Below are positions 35,181-43,438 of a stretch of 64,000 nucleotides of DNA, one piece after another. The notes under the pieces are model-generated. The model made no database searches and had not been told where the DNA came from. It saw only the letters and a list, made by a program, of their open reading frames with translations. The first letter of the stretch is position 1, and each line of letters begins with the position of its first letter. A program made the translations under genes and the position numbers. The stretch is from JANXQG01 sp963824275 (lineage in GTDB: Bacteria; Planctomycetota; Planctomycetia; Pirellulales; Thermoguttaceae), in contig CAWGOT010000003.1 of assembly GCA_963824275.1 (NCBI GenBank), positions 2,046,001-2,110,000 of the forward strand, written 5' to 3'.

Positions 35181-36599
35181 CAACTGGAAAACAATAAAAG
35201 TCCGGTTTGTATGATTCTGGGGTGGTCACGTTATGTGAAAGGAGTATAATCGAGGAGTACTAATTCTTCAACCATGCACGCCAAGGATGGCGGCTATGTC
35301 GAGAACGGGTCTTCAGGGTTGTATTTGTCCTCAATGTGTCGTCGATGACGACGTGCGAGCTACGCATGGCCGGTGGATCGAATTGATGTCCCTTTTCAAC
35401 GAGCGGCAGGCGCGGCTTTACGCTGCCGAGAAAGCCATGGCTTTGGGACATGGCGGTATTACTCTTGTGTCGGAAGTGCTGGGTCTGTCGGAGTGCACGA
35501 TTCGGCGCGGGATCGAGGAGTTGGAGGCGGGAGATCTGGGTGAGATGCCGGAAAGAGCCCGCCGTCCTGGCGCTGGACGGAAAGCGAGCGAAGAAGTCGA
35601 TCCGTCCCTCGTGGATGACCTGGAATTGCTGATGGGAGAAACTACGGCAGGTGATCCCATGCGACTGCTGAAGTGGACCACGAAATCGCTTCGATCCATT
35701 GCCAAGGAATTGACTCAGCGCGGACACACGGTCAGTCATCCCACGGTACACCGTTTGCTGCGAGAGTTGGATTATTCTCTGTGGGGCAACAAGCGGTCGA
35801 TCGAGGGCAAGCAACATCCTCAACGGGATGCTCAATTTCGCTACCTGTACCAGCAGGTGAAACGCTGTATGCGTGCAAGAATCCCCGTAATTTCCGTGGA
35901 TACCAAGAAGAAGGAACTGGTGGGGGCGTTCCACAACAAGGGGCGTCGCTGGGGAAAAAAGCAGCATGTGGTCAGCGCTTACGACTTTCCGTCCCTGGCT
36001 GAGGGCCGGGCGTATCCCTATGGCCTTTACGATGAAACCCAGAATGAAGGCTTTGTGAATGTGGGAATTAGCCACGACACTGCCGAGTTTGCCTCGGAGA
36101 GCATCGATCGTTGGTGGCGGATGCTGGGGCGCCGTCACTACTCGAACGCTACCAAGCTCTTGATCACTGCCGATGGTGGCGGTAGCAACGGAAGTCGGAA
36201 CCGCCTGTGGAAATACTGTATCCAGCAATTTGCTGATCGCCACGGCTTGGCGGTGACAGTTTGTCACTTTCCCCCCGGAACCAGCAAGTGGAATAAGATA
36301 GAACATCGGCTGTTTTCCCAGATCAGTGTCACTTGGCGAGGTGAACCGTTGGTAAGTTATGAAACGATCATCAACTTCATAAGTTCCACCACTACCAAGA
36401 CCGGTCTGAAAGTGAAAGCGAAACTGGACACCCACGAATATGAAACGGGCAAGAAAATTACCGACGAACAGATGCAAACGGTAAGAGTTAAGCATCACGA
36501 TATCCACCCGCAGTGGAACTATACCATTCAGGGTGAAACGTAACACACTTCATACCATTGTCTTAGAACCTAAATCGGACTTTTATTGTTTTCCAGTTG
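35181..36599 (+). mobile_element. 1419-bp ISAzo13-family insertion sequence
   Basis: Terminal inverted repeats of 28 bp with one mismatch start CAACTGGAAAACAATAAAAG at 35181 and end with the complement at 36599. They are flanked by the direct repeat CATAG (35176-35180 and 36600-36604). The -10 box TATAAT at 35245-35250 lies ahead of the transposase. It carries one intact transposase and no passenger gene. The TerS frame is restored when it is removed, which fixes both ends. Confidence 0.88.
35287..36543 (+). CDS. ISAzo13-family transposase
   Basis: A 418-aa intact protein. The N-terminal helix-turn-helix region contains 'LVSEVLGLSECTIRRGIEEL'. A basic linker with 'ARRPGAGRKASEEVDPSLVD' follows, then a second DNA-binding segment 'TQRGHTVSHPTVHRLLRELD'. 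The DDE catalytic core shows 'IPVISVDTKKKELVGAFHNK' (first Asp), 'KLLITADGGGSNGSRNRLWK' (second Asp) and 'CHFPPGTSKWNKIEHRLFS' with the catalytic Glu. The family is named for 'Rhodopirellula transposase DDE domain' and is widespread in planctomycetes. A 428-codon antisense frame overlaps it but is a shadow. Confidence 0.92.
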   Translation: MAAMSRTGLQGCICPQCVVDDDVRATHGRWIELMSLFNERQARLYAAEKAMALGHGGITLVSEVLGLSECTIRRGIEELEAGDLGEMPERARRPGAGRKASEEVDPSLVDDLELLMGETTAGDPMRLLKWTTKSLRSIAKELTQRGHTVSHPTVHRLLRELDYSLWGNKRSIEGKQHPQRDAQFRYLYQQVKRCMRARIPVISVDTKKKELVGAFHNKGRRWGKKQHVVSAYDFPSLAEGRAYPYGLYDETQNEGFVNVGISHDTAEFASESIDRWWRMLGRRHYSNATKLLITADGGGSNGSRNRLWKYCIQQFADRHGLAVTVCHFPPGTSKWNKIEHRLFSQISVTWRGEPLVSYETIINFISSTTTKTGLKVKAKLDTHEYETGKKITDEQMQTVRVKHHDIHPQWNYTIQGET

Positions 36600-36894
36600 C
36601 ATAGTTATCGAGATGCCGCGCGATGATAGAGTCCTTGCAGATCGCCGCTTGGTCGCTGGCGGCAGACTCTATTTTCTTCATGGCGCGCGTAATATCGCAA
36701 CCAAGTATGGTGCGAACAGCCGTACTTGTCACGGAATGTCTGCTCTGCCGCGATAGGCGACAACTCCAGCAACATGCCGATGAGGTCTCGGATGCGTTGG
36801 CGGAGTTCCTGCTTGGTTGCGTGGGGTTGTGCCATAAGTTACCTACTCTCTCACCATCATAGGTGGACAAATAGGCATTTGTCAACTGCATTCC

Positions 36895-37612
36895 GCCGCT
36901 TATCGAAGGTGGCGCAGATGCGCCGAATGTTGCCGCAGCATGGCAGGCGCTTGCAATGCTTAAAGACTGCGACCGGCATCTTGATGGTGATGGACGAGGC
37001 CGAAGAACTCCGTATCCGCATGGAACGGCGACTAGGGGAGATTCGCGCCAAGATGCCGAAGGCACCAGCAGGCAGGCCGAATAAAAAAATAAGTTCCCAA
37101 CGGGAACCGATTTCCAAGCCACCTACCCTTGCCGACCTTGGCATTTCCAAGAAGGTCAGCAGTCGAGCGATGAAATTGCTACCGAGGTTGGAATCACCCG
37201 GCAAGCCGTTGATGCTGTTTTGCAAAAAACGGCAGACTTGCCGGAAGTTGCAAAACCGGCAAGTTTGCATGCCGACTTCGACCCACCCCTCTACAACGTC
37301 TGGCGAATGTTGCCGCAGCATGGCAGGCGCTTGCAATGCTTAAAGACTGCGACCGGCATCTTGATGGTGATGGACGAGGCCGAAGAACTCCGTATCCGCA
37401 TGGAACGGCGACTAGGGGAGATTCGCGCCAAGATGCCGAAGGCACCAGCAGGCAGGCCGAATAAAAAAATAAGTTCCCAACGGGAACCGATTTCCAAGCC
37501 ACCTACCCTTGCCGACCTTGGCATTTCCAAGAAGGTCAGCAGTCGATGCGCAGTCTTCGCCTCAGTGCCGGCGGCAGAATTTGAGGCCGCCATCGCCGTC
37601 AAGCCGTCGTGA
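36895..37612 (+). pseudogene. degraded phage regulatory gene (LADLGISKKxSSR family) with duplication
   Basis: The readable pieces are 'ATGILMVMDEAEELRIRMER', 'RLGEIRAKMPKAPAGRPNKK', 'PPTLADLGISKKVSSR' (twice), 'SSDEIATEVGITRQAVDAVL' with 'HADFDPPLYNVW' in another frame, and 'SVPAAEFEAAIAVKPS' at the end. 'LADLGISKKxSSR' followed by 'PxxEFExA' is a conserved block of phage/plasmid proteins often annotated as ParB-like or methylase-associated, and 'PPLYNVW' recalls the start of adenine-methylase domains. The frames are scrambled and 243 bp are duplicated, so no intact product can be made. This is the only plus-strand phage segment. Confidence 0.5.
36924..37546. repeat. exact 243-bp direct repeat, 380-bp period
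   Basis: The copies 36924-37166 and 37304-37546 are identical over 243 bp and separated by 137 bp. The period (380) is not a multiple of three, so the two copies are in different frames. This is either a tandem duplication with one incomplete unit, or an assembly artefact. Confidence 0.85.
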
Positions 37613-37889
37613 TAACGTGTCGATTTCATGGAACAATGCTCCTATTGGGTTAAGGGTTGGCAACACCAACCCATTGAAGGAAAAAAACTCTGCACACCAA
37701 ACCGCGCCGTTGCGCCAGCGCCCAGAGACTCGGCACCAGAGTCCTGTAGGCGAGTCCTGCTCGCCGTCTGGCTGGAAGCGGCGCGGAACTTGTCGGCAGC
37801 GTCGCATGGTCGGGCGTGCCGGACACTAGGGTGCCGATACTGTGACATGGTACGGTTGCGTAATAGGCTCGGGCTCGGGATCGCTCTTG
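37613..37889. other. no clear gene
   Basis: Open frames exist on both strands but lack protein-like composition. A plus-strand ATG at 37628 begins a cysteine-containing reading ('MEQCSYWVKGWQHQPIEGKK') that could be the start of a small zinc-binding protein, but I cannot support it further. Confidence 0.3.
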
Positions 37890-38279
37890 TTAATGGGGTT
37901 CTTGTTGTGCGCGCCCGGTTCCGGGGTACTGGCGCGCCCGGTTTCCGCCTACTCTAGCGGGTGTGTGGTGAACCACCCAATAATGGGTGCAACGTCCTGG
38001 AATCTTGCGAGTGCTCAGCAGATGCAACGCCTGTAGACGTGATAGCACGGTTGTCAGCGTCTCGTCCTTAATGCCGGACTCACGGCATAGGGTCACTCGG
38101 GACAGCCAGCAGTGACCGTCCTTGTCCGCGTGGTCGATTAGCGTCAGATAGACGGATCTCGTTTGCGGGTCGGGACCGATCCTGTAGAGATACTCTCGGT
38201 CCACGCAGAGAAATCCCTTGGGTGGCGCTAATGGTGCGTCATGGTGCGGTAGGATTACCGGCTTGCGCTTCCGTGACAT
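37890..38279 (-). CDS. HTH-domain phage replication/regulatory protein
   Basis: A 129-aa protein from the ATG at 38279, which is preceded by AAGGAAG; the frame continues upstream without protein-like sequence. 'GPDPQTRSVYLTLIDHADKD', 'GHCWLSRVTLCRESGIKDET' and 'LTTVLSRLQALHLLSTRK' form a winged-helix of the HTH_36 type (helix, recognition helix 'TLCRESGIKDETLTTVLSRL', wing), as in replication-initiation and primosomal phage proteins. The C-terminus is basic. It belongs to the small early module next to the integrase. Confidence 0.6.
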   Translation of the reverse strand: MSRKRKPVILPHHDAPLAPPKGFLCVDREYLYRIGPDPQTRSVYLTLIDHADKDGHCWLSRVTLCRESGIKDETLTTVLSRLQALHLLSTRKIPGRCTHYWVVHHTPARVGGNRARQYPGTGRAQQEPH

Positions 38280-38432
38280 GGTTGCTTCCTTTTCGGCGAT
38301 GGCAACCACTGGTACAATGTAGATGTCATTGCCTACTGGTCCTAGGTGATGATGGGATGCCTGTCCCGCCGCCAAGCGAAACAGGGGGTCAGCCGTGGGC
38401 AACAATCGCCACGGCTGATTCACTTTCTTGAC

Positions 38433-38657
38433 TCAATTATCCTCGACTTGCGAAAATGTACAAGTAGGCACCTGTGGCGCTATGTCCACTGGTGCCGCCG
38501 GCTGCAAGTCCGCGACGCTGAAGCCCTTGGGTAACGGTCCCACGCAGGGTCGGTAGGACTTCTTGACTTCTCGCTGGCGGAGTCTCTGCTGTACCTCTGC
38601 CTCATAGTCTGCCATTGCCCATTGGACGTGATTTGGATTTCGGTCGTGATATGCCAT
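38433..38657 (-). CDS. small phage protein
   Basis: A 74-aa protein, 'MAYHDRNPNHVQWAMADYEA', with AAGGAAA upstream of the ATG. It has an N-terminal helix with charged residues ('EVQQRLRQREVKKSYRP') and a Pro-rich end. It lies between the integrase terminator and the HTH gene. No family was recognised. Confidence 0.5.
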   Translation of the reverse strand: MAYHDRNPNHVQWAMADYEAEVQQRLRQREVKKSYRPCVGPLPKGFSVADLQPAAPVDIAPQVPTCTFSQVEDN

Positions 38658-38675
38658 TTGATTTTCCTTTCGCGC

Positions 38676-38717
38676 AAAAAAAGAACCCGCGCAAAGCTGT
38701 TAAGCTCTGGCGGGTTC
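38676..38717 (-). terminator. intrinsic terminator of the integrase gene
   Basis: On the minus strand, the stem GAACCCGC...GCGGGTTC (38717-38710 with 38690-38683) is followed directly by seven T (38682-38676). It lies 136 bp after the integrase stop and before the next start at 38657. This is the only textbook intrinsic terminator seen in the prophage. Confidence 0.75.
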
Positions 38718-38852
38718 CGTTGTTCGAATACCCTATTTCGAGTTTTTCTGCAAGTTAGTGAGTGTTGCGGCCCAGTTGCTCTGGTGCCGCTCGGCTCGGT
38801 TGGTCCGATGCCGTACTCACCTATCTCATATATATCTATTCCCGCCGAATTG

Positions 38853-40459
38853 TCAGCGCTGAATATTTCGCATTCCGGAAACGGAAATCGCCTTACCGAC
38901 TGCTCGGCGGACTTGGCGAGGGTCGGCAACGGGTAGCGCCGTGTCGAGCGCGGCGTGATGGTGACCGGGGGTGCCGAGTATGTAGATTTTTGCCTCTGTC
39001 TTGCCCTCGACGCGGTACGGGTCGATCCGGATTTCCTTGATGATCGACGCCAGCAACGCCCGTAATTTCAGCCGTAGGTCGTGCTGCTCTGCGTCTGTGG
39101 CACTCTCCAACGCCTCAAGGACTGTCTGAGCCTCTTGCAGCGGTTGTGCCTTGTGGCGTGCCGCCATGAACTCTAGGCTTGCTAGGTCTTTGCGGCACTC
39201 GTCGCGCTTTGCCTTCTGCCGAGTGATGGCGCCTGAAAGTTCATCTATGTTTTCTGTCGAGTTGTCCAGCTTGTTGACAAGTTCGTTTAGCCTCGCCTCT
39301 ATAGCCGCTATTTCGGCTCTCTTGGCGCCGGCGTGGTCTGGTTCCTCGCCCGGTTGCAAGTCCTTGCCGCTGAGTTGATATAGCACTCCCAAGACGTGCC
39401 TCTCAACTTTTCCGTACTCGACCATTAGCGGGCACGCGCCCTTGACCCTATCCCGGTGCCCTGCCGAGACCAGGTAGCGGGTGACAATCCGCTTGCCGTC
39501 GCTCTTGTTTCTGCAATTGGTCTGGATTTGCGACGCAGATTTGTCGGGAAACGTACCTAACCCAAGGAACAGATTCACAAACTCGCTACTCTTGCCTTTC
39601 GCGTACTTTCGGCACGTCGATGCGGCTCGGGCGCGATACCAGAGTTCGTCACTGATTAGCCTTGGAAAATAGTCGGCAATGGGCTCTTGCGGTTTGGCGG
39701 ATCGGCGGCACGGGACAAATTCACCCAGGACGGTGCGGCGCCGAAGAATGTCCGCAAGCAAAGACGCTTGCCAGTGCTTCCCTACGAATGGCTTGTATTC
39801 GTCCTGTAACTCTTGCAATAACCGCGTCTGTCCAATGCCGTCGCAAGTCCTCGTGTAAATGAACTCGATTGCTTCCTTGCGCCGGGCTTCACTTGCCATT
39901 TGGCGCCGTCCCAGGTCAACCAGCATGGTCCCCGTCGCATGACTGGCGTGCCGTCCGCCCGTGCCTTTGCACGCTTTGCCTGCCACTTTGCGGAAAGTAG
40001 GCGTGATTTCCGGTCGGATTCTTCGTGCGATCGCAGCAAATTTGCAACGACAGGGTAAACGACTGCCTCGGTGTCGATATTGCTTTTGTCAATTAACTGC
40101 CCGGATTCCAGAACCAAGACTTTGACGCCCGCTTCCACCAACTCACAGAACGCACGGATTGCCTTGCTGAAAGTCAGTCGCGTGTACCGGTCGAGATTTT
40201 CGAGCATCAGGATTGAGCCACTTGGAATCTTGCCGTCCTTCGCCAGCGCGACGAATTTTCCAAGGTTACCGCTGTCCTTGTCGAGATTGGCGCCGCGAAA
40301 CGCACTCTTGCCAAGGTCTTGCAACTTCAGCGTCTCATCAAGGACGTGTTCTGGGTGCTTTGCCATCCATGCGGCGCCGATTGACGCTTGCCTTCTGACG
40401 CTATCACCCTGCTCTTGTTTGCGGGAACTGAATCGGATATAGCTGTAAACGACGGACAT
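38853..40459 (-). CDS. large serine recombinase (prophage integrase), one frame break
   Basis: It starts at 40459 with AAAGGAG upstream. The resolvase-type catalytic domain is 'MSVVYSYIRFSSRKQEQGDS' (nucleophile Ser in the Y-x-R-x-S context), with 'IPSGSILMLENLDRYTRLTF' and 'VKVLVLESGQLIDKSNIDTE'. After 'AKWQVKPGARK' (near 39890) one base is missing and the next frame continues with the recombinase domain 'EAIEFIYTRTCDGIGQTRLL', 'YFPRLISDELWYRARAAST' and a long coiled coil 'IAAIEARLNELVNKLDNSTE'. A zinc-ribbon region lies between (cysteines in 'QIQTNCRNK' and 'VKGACPLMVE'). About 535 aa when joined. It is adjacent to attR, as expected. Confidence 0.85.
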
Positions 40460-40504
40460 GGCTGAATCTCCTTTGTGTTTGGATTTCAACCACCATCCTA
40501 CGTT

Positions 40505-40553
40505 AGGTGTAGAAGTTAGTCAAGTGGTTCGCCTCGCAGGTGCATCACGCCAT
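40505..40553. other. attR of the serine-integrase prophage
   Basis: The phage half TGTAGAA, six bases, CAAGT (40508-40525) meets GTTC at 40527-40530 (TT core 40528-40529). Bases from 40531 are peptidase coding sequence. Combined with attL this gives attP with CAAGT/ACTTG and TGTAGAA/TTCTACA arms placed symmetrically about TT. Confidence 0.85.
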
Positions 40554-40740
40554 CGCCCGCGAGGTGCTGCACGGGGCGGACCCAGCGACGGCCGTTTACG
40601 TGGGCAATCCGGCCGTCGGCCGGTTCATGCGCGAGCGGGTCTTCGAGCCCGGCAGCACGCTCGATTGGAACCAGCTCACGCGGCACGCCACGGGGGAGGA
40701 ATTGAACTCGAAGGCATTTGCGGAAGATCTGAAGGATTAA
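40527..40740 (+). pseudogene. M2-like peptidase, 3' part displaced by the prophage
   Basis: From the TTC codon at 40528 the frame reads 'FASQVHHAIAREVLHGADPA', 'GNPAVGRFMRERVFEPGSTL' and ends 'KAFAEDLKD' at 40740. It continues 'YYQSYMLGQL' of the 5' part exactly in frame, and its content (membrane-distal helices after the zinc site) is the normal C-terminus of these peptidases. It has no start or promoter of its own apart from what the phage end might supply. Confidence 0.85.
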
Positions 40741-40755
40741 GGATTGAGGTTTCCC

Positions 40756-41292
40756 ATGCTCAGGGCGATTTCCGGGCGGATTCTGGAACTCCATCAAGGC
40801 GACATCACGTTGGAAGAGGCCGATGCGATCGTCAACGCGGCCAACAGCCGCTTGATGGGCGGGGGTGGCGTCGACGGTGCGATCCATCGCCGCGGCGGGC
40901 CGGAGATCATGGCTGAGACCGACGCCAAATATCCCGACGGTTGCCCTACCGGCTCGGCCGTGATCTCGACGGCCGGGAAGCTCAAGGCCCGTTACGTGGT
41001 GCATGCCGTGGGGCCGGTCTGGCGTGGAGGGCAGCGGGGCGAGGCTGAATTGCTGGCGGGGGCCTACCGCCGTTCGCTGGAACTGGCCGTCGAGCATGAT
41101 TGCCGCTCGATCGCGCTGCCAGCCCTGAGCACCGGGGCCTATGGCTATCCGATGGACTTGGCGGCCCGCGTGGCCCTGCAAACGGCGATCGACTTCCTCC
41201 GCGAGCACGGCAAGCCCGAGCGGGTGCGGTTCGTGCTCTTTGACGCCGGGGCCTACGGGGCATTTGCCGCGGTGTTGGAAGAAGTGGCGTAA
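40756..41292 (+). CDS. macro-domain protein (O-acetyl-ADP-ribose deacetylase-like)
   Basis: A 178-aa protein. The ATG at 40756 was preferred over an upstream TTG. The macro-domain signatures are complete: 'LELHQGDITLEEADAIVNAA' (first loop, Asp binding adenine), 'NSRLMGGGGVDGAIHRRGGP' (Gly-rich loop 1), 'RYVVHAVGPVW' and 'SIALPALSTGAYGYPMDLAA' (phosphate loop). YmdB-type members hydrolyse O-acetyl-ADP-ribose or remove ADP-ribose from proteins. In the uninterrupted chromosome it would follow the peptidase by 15 bp, so the two were probably co-transcribed before the phage entered. Confidence 0.9.
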   Translation: MLRAISGRILELHQGDITLEEADAIVNAANSRLMGGGGVDGAIHRRGGPEIMAETDAKYPDGCPTGSAVISTAGKLKARYVVHAVGPVWRGGQRGEAELLAGAYRRSLELAVEHDCRSIALPALSTGAYGYPMDLAARVALQTAIDFLREHGKPERVRFVLFDAGAYGAFAAVLEEVA

Positions 41293-41468
41293 GCTGCTTC
41301 CGGCAGGGTCGCCCGGTGGCGAGCCGTTGGAATCCCGGCTTTAGCCGGAATTCGGACAATCCGCCTAAAGGCTGGCCACCAGCGGCTGATTTCCGCCTCG
41401 AGCCGTTTACCCCACCCCCCCTTCATTCGGATTTCATTATCCGTGTTCTTGGCGTACAATAGACGCAC

Positions 41469-43265
41469 ATGGCCTACAACTCCCTCAAACGCGTCTTCGG
41501 CGAAACCAAGCTGGAACTGAAACTCCTGTTTCTGTTCGGCATCGGGTTGTTGGCGATCATCGCCACCGCCTTCTATTGGTTCGGCGAGAACACCTCCACG
41601 CTCGTCTATGAACAAAATCAAAATACCGGCCAGGCGATCGTCGACCGGCACATGCTTATCCTGCACTGGGGCGTCTTGGACGCTGACGCGTTGAAGAACA
41701 ATCAGCCCTCCTTCCCCTTCCTGAAACCGACGCCGGAAGAGGCAAAGGCCCAGAAGGACAAGATCGATCAATGGGTCATCGAGATGAGCGAATCTCTGGG
41801 GGTTAAAGAGGAATTCACGCCGGAGTTCATCCGGCCCGGGGATGGTCAGGGGGCCCCGAAAGACGATTTCGAGCGCAAGGTCTGCGCCAAGTTCTTCAAC
41901 AGTCCGCCGCCGCCCGATGAAGAGGGCAACCCCGATAATCCGGGTCAATTCGCGGAGCGGTTCGTTTCGGGTCGCTACGAGTACTTCGAGCCGATCCGGG
42001 CCAAGTCGACCTGCCTGACGACGTGCCACGCGTCGCCCCTGGGCGGCTCGGGAATCGACACCAACGGCACCGGCGTTCCGATGGCTGGGTCGTCCGGCAC
42101 GGGATTGAAGGAAGGCGACGTGATGGCCGTCGCCAAGGTAAGCATCCCCATCGCCAAGACCGAGCATAAGCTCAACGACAACTTTGCCAAGCTCTGGGCG
42201 ATTGCCATCGGCACCGTCTTTCTCGCCATGCTCATGTCGTATGCCATCGTCCGCTACGTGATCGTCAAACCGCTGCGGCACCTCCGCGACGTGAGCGACG
42301 CCGTGACCCGCGGCAACATCGCCCTGCGGGCCGAGATCCACACGGGCGACGAATTCGAGGACCTTGCCACGGCCTTCAACCGCATGTTGCGGACCCTGAT
42401 CACGATCCAGGACGAGCTGCGGCAGGCCAACGTGAATCTCGACGGCAAGGTCGACGAGCTGGCGCAGGTCAACATGCGGCTGTACGAGATGAACTCGCTG
42501 AAGAGCGACTTCCTCTCGACCATGAGCCACGAGCTCCGCACGCCGCTGAACAGCATCCTGGGCTTCAGCGAAGTCCTGGCCGGCATCCAGTCGCTGGACG
42601 ACAAACAGCGGCGCTACGTGCAGAACATCCAGAAATCGGGCAAGACCCTGCTGGAGATGATCAACGACATCCTCGACCTGGCCAAGATGGAAAGCGGCCG
42701 GATGGAGATCCGCCTGGCCGATTTCCGCGTGCAGCACATCATCGCCGCCCAGGCCGACATGGCCCGCCCCCTGGCCGAGAAGAAAAACATCGATCTCGAG
42801 ACGGCCATCGAGCCCGACCTGCCCCCCATGCGCCAGGATCAGGCCCGCGTGCAGCAGATCCTCAACAACCTGCTTTCCAACGCCATCAAATTCACGCCCG
42901 AGGGCGGGCGGGTGACAATCGCCGCCGCGCGCGACGAAAGCGATTGCCTCGTGCTCCGCGTCAGCGACACGGGCGTGGGCATTGCCGAGGAGGACCAGCA
43001 GGTGATTTTCGAGAAGTTCCGCCAGGGGCGCGTGGGACTGCCCAGCGGCGACGCCATGACTCGCGAGTACTCCGGCAGCGGGCTGGGCCTTTCCATCGTC
43101 AAGGAACTGTGCAAGCTCTTGGGGGGCGCGATCTCGGTCGCCAGCGAATTGGGCAAGGGGAGCACATTCACCGTCCGCATCCCCTGGACGCTCAGCGAGC
43201 CCGCGCGGGCCGACGCGCCGATCGGCGTCGATTTCGACCAGGTTGCCCCAGCCCGCTTCGAGTGA
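41469..43265 (+). CDS. sensor histidine kinase with Tll0287-like heme-type sensor domain
   Basis: A 598-aa intact protein. TM1 is at residues about 20-38 ('LLFLFGIGLLAIIATAFYWF'). The extracytoplasmic domain (40-235) is of the DUF3365/Tll0287 type and contains 'CLTTCH' at 182-187, a heme-like motif with three residues between the cysteines. TM2 lies near 240-262, HAMP follows ('PLRHLRDVSDAVTRGNIALR'), then a coiled coil, HisKA with 'FLSTMSHELRTPLNSILGFS' (phospho-His) and HATPase ('QILNNLLSNAIKFTPEGG', 'VSDTGVGI', 'GSGLGLSIVKEL'). It probably senses a redox or gas signal through heme. No response regulator is adjacent, so the partner is unknown. Confidence 0.88.
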   Translation: MAYNSLKRVFGETKLELKLLFLFGIGLLAIIATAFYWFGENTSTLVYEQNQNTGQAIVDRHMLILHWGVLDADALKNNQPSFPFLKPTPEEAKAQKDKIDQWVIEMSESLGVKEEFTPEFIRPGDGQGAPKDDFERKVCAKFFNSPPPPDEEGNPDNPGQFAERFVSGRYEYFEPIRAKSTCLTTCHASPLGGSGIDTNGTGVPMAGSSGTGLKEGDVMAVAKVSIPIAKTEHKLNDNFAKLWAIAIGTVFLAMLMSYAIVRYVIVKPLRHLRDVSDAVTRGNIALRAEIHTGDEFEDLATAFNRMLRTLITIQDELRQANVNLDGKVDELAQVNMRLYEMNSLKSDFLSTMSHELRTPLNSILGFSEVLAGIQSLDDKQRRYVQNIQKSGKTLLEMINDILDLAKMESGRMEIRLADFRVQHIIAAQADMARPLAEKKNIDLETAIEPDLPPMRQDQARVQQILNNLLSNAIKFTPEGGRVTIAAARDESDCLVLRVSDTGVGIAEEDQQVIFEKFRQGRVGLPSGDAMTREYSGSGLGLSIVKELCKLLGGAISVASELGKGSTFTVRIPWTLSEPARADAPIGVDFDQVAPARFE

Positions 43266-43438
43266 AAGGCCCTTGACGAGCATGTAGCGTGGGCCGAACA
43301 AGTAGCGTGGGCCGACGGGCCGACGGGCACCATGTACCCATGGTCGACGAGTCCCACCATGAACCGTCGATAAATGGTGGGACTCGCTCCACTCGGCCAC
43401 CCTACAACTGCCAGCGACACTAACCTCCAACAACCTCC

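Larger units (their letters stand above)
34946..36835 (-). pseudogene. terminase small subunit, interrupted by an IS
   Basis: The two halves are 36835-36600 and 35180-34946. The N-terminal half is 'MAQPHATKQELRQRIRDLIG' and 'EQTFRDKYGCSHHTWLRYY', a helix-turn-helix as in TerS DNA-binding domains. After a small frame slip in GCGCGC near 36690 it continues 'MKKIESAASDQAAICKDS', 'IIARHLDNYA'. Removing the IS and one CATAG copy joins this to 'TAGTRDRVRILAELSKLTGS' without a break, ending 'VSVAEPAGA' at 34946, 43 bp inside TerL. The insertion separates DNA recognition from the oligomerisation part, so packaging initiation is probably lost. Confidence 0.75.
18833..40528. mobile_element. 21.7-kb integrated tailed-phage prophage
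   Basis: The borders are defined by the split peptidase gene and by the reconstructed attP. Contents from right to left on the minus strand: serine integrase, two small genes, TerS (interrupted by an IS), TerL, portal, small protein, protease, decoration protein, major capsid protein, holin-like protein, secreted repeat protein, tail completion, tail tube, tail-assembly chaperone, short tape-measure candidate and four distal genes. A short plus-strand segment (36.9-37.6 kb) is degraded. No repressor, DNA polymerase or endolysin was recognised, so the phage is compact or reduced. Some genes are AT-richer than the chromosome. Confidence 0.9.

Noticed and set aside
35260..36546. 428-codon minus-strand frame
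   Set aside because: It lies fully antisense to the intact ISAzo13-family transposase and has no protein-like motifs; a GC-driven shadow.
37628..37957. 109-codon plus-strand frame in the prophage
   Set aside because: Only the first 20 residues look plausible; the rest is Arg-rich and overlaps the better supported HTH gene on the other strand.
41253..43433. 726-codon minus-strand frame
   Set aside because: Antisense to the histidine kinase; composition is typical of a reverse-strand shadow (His/Gln/Arg-rich).
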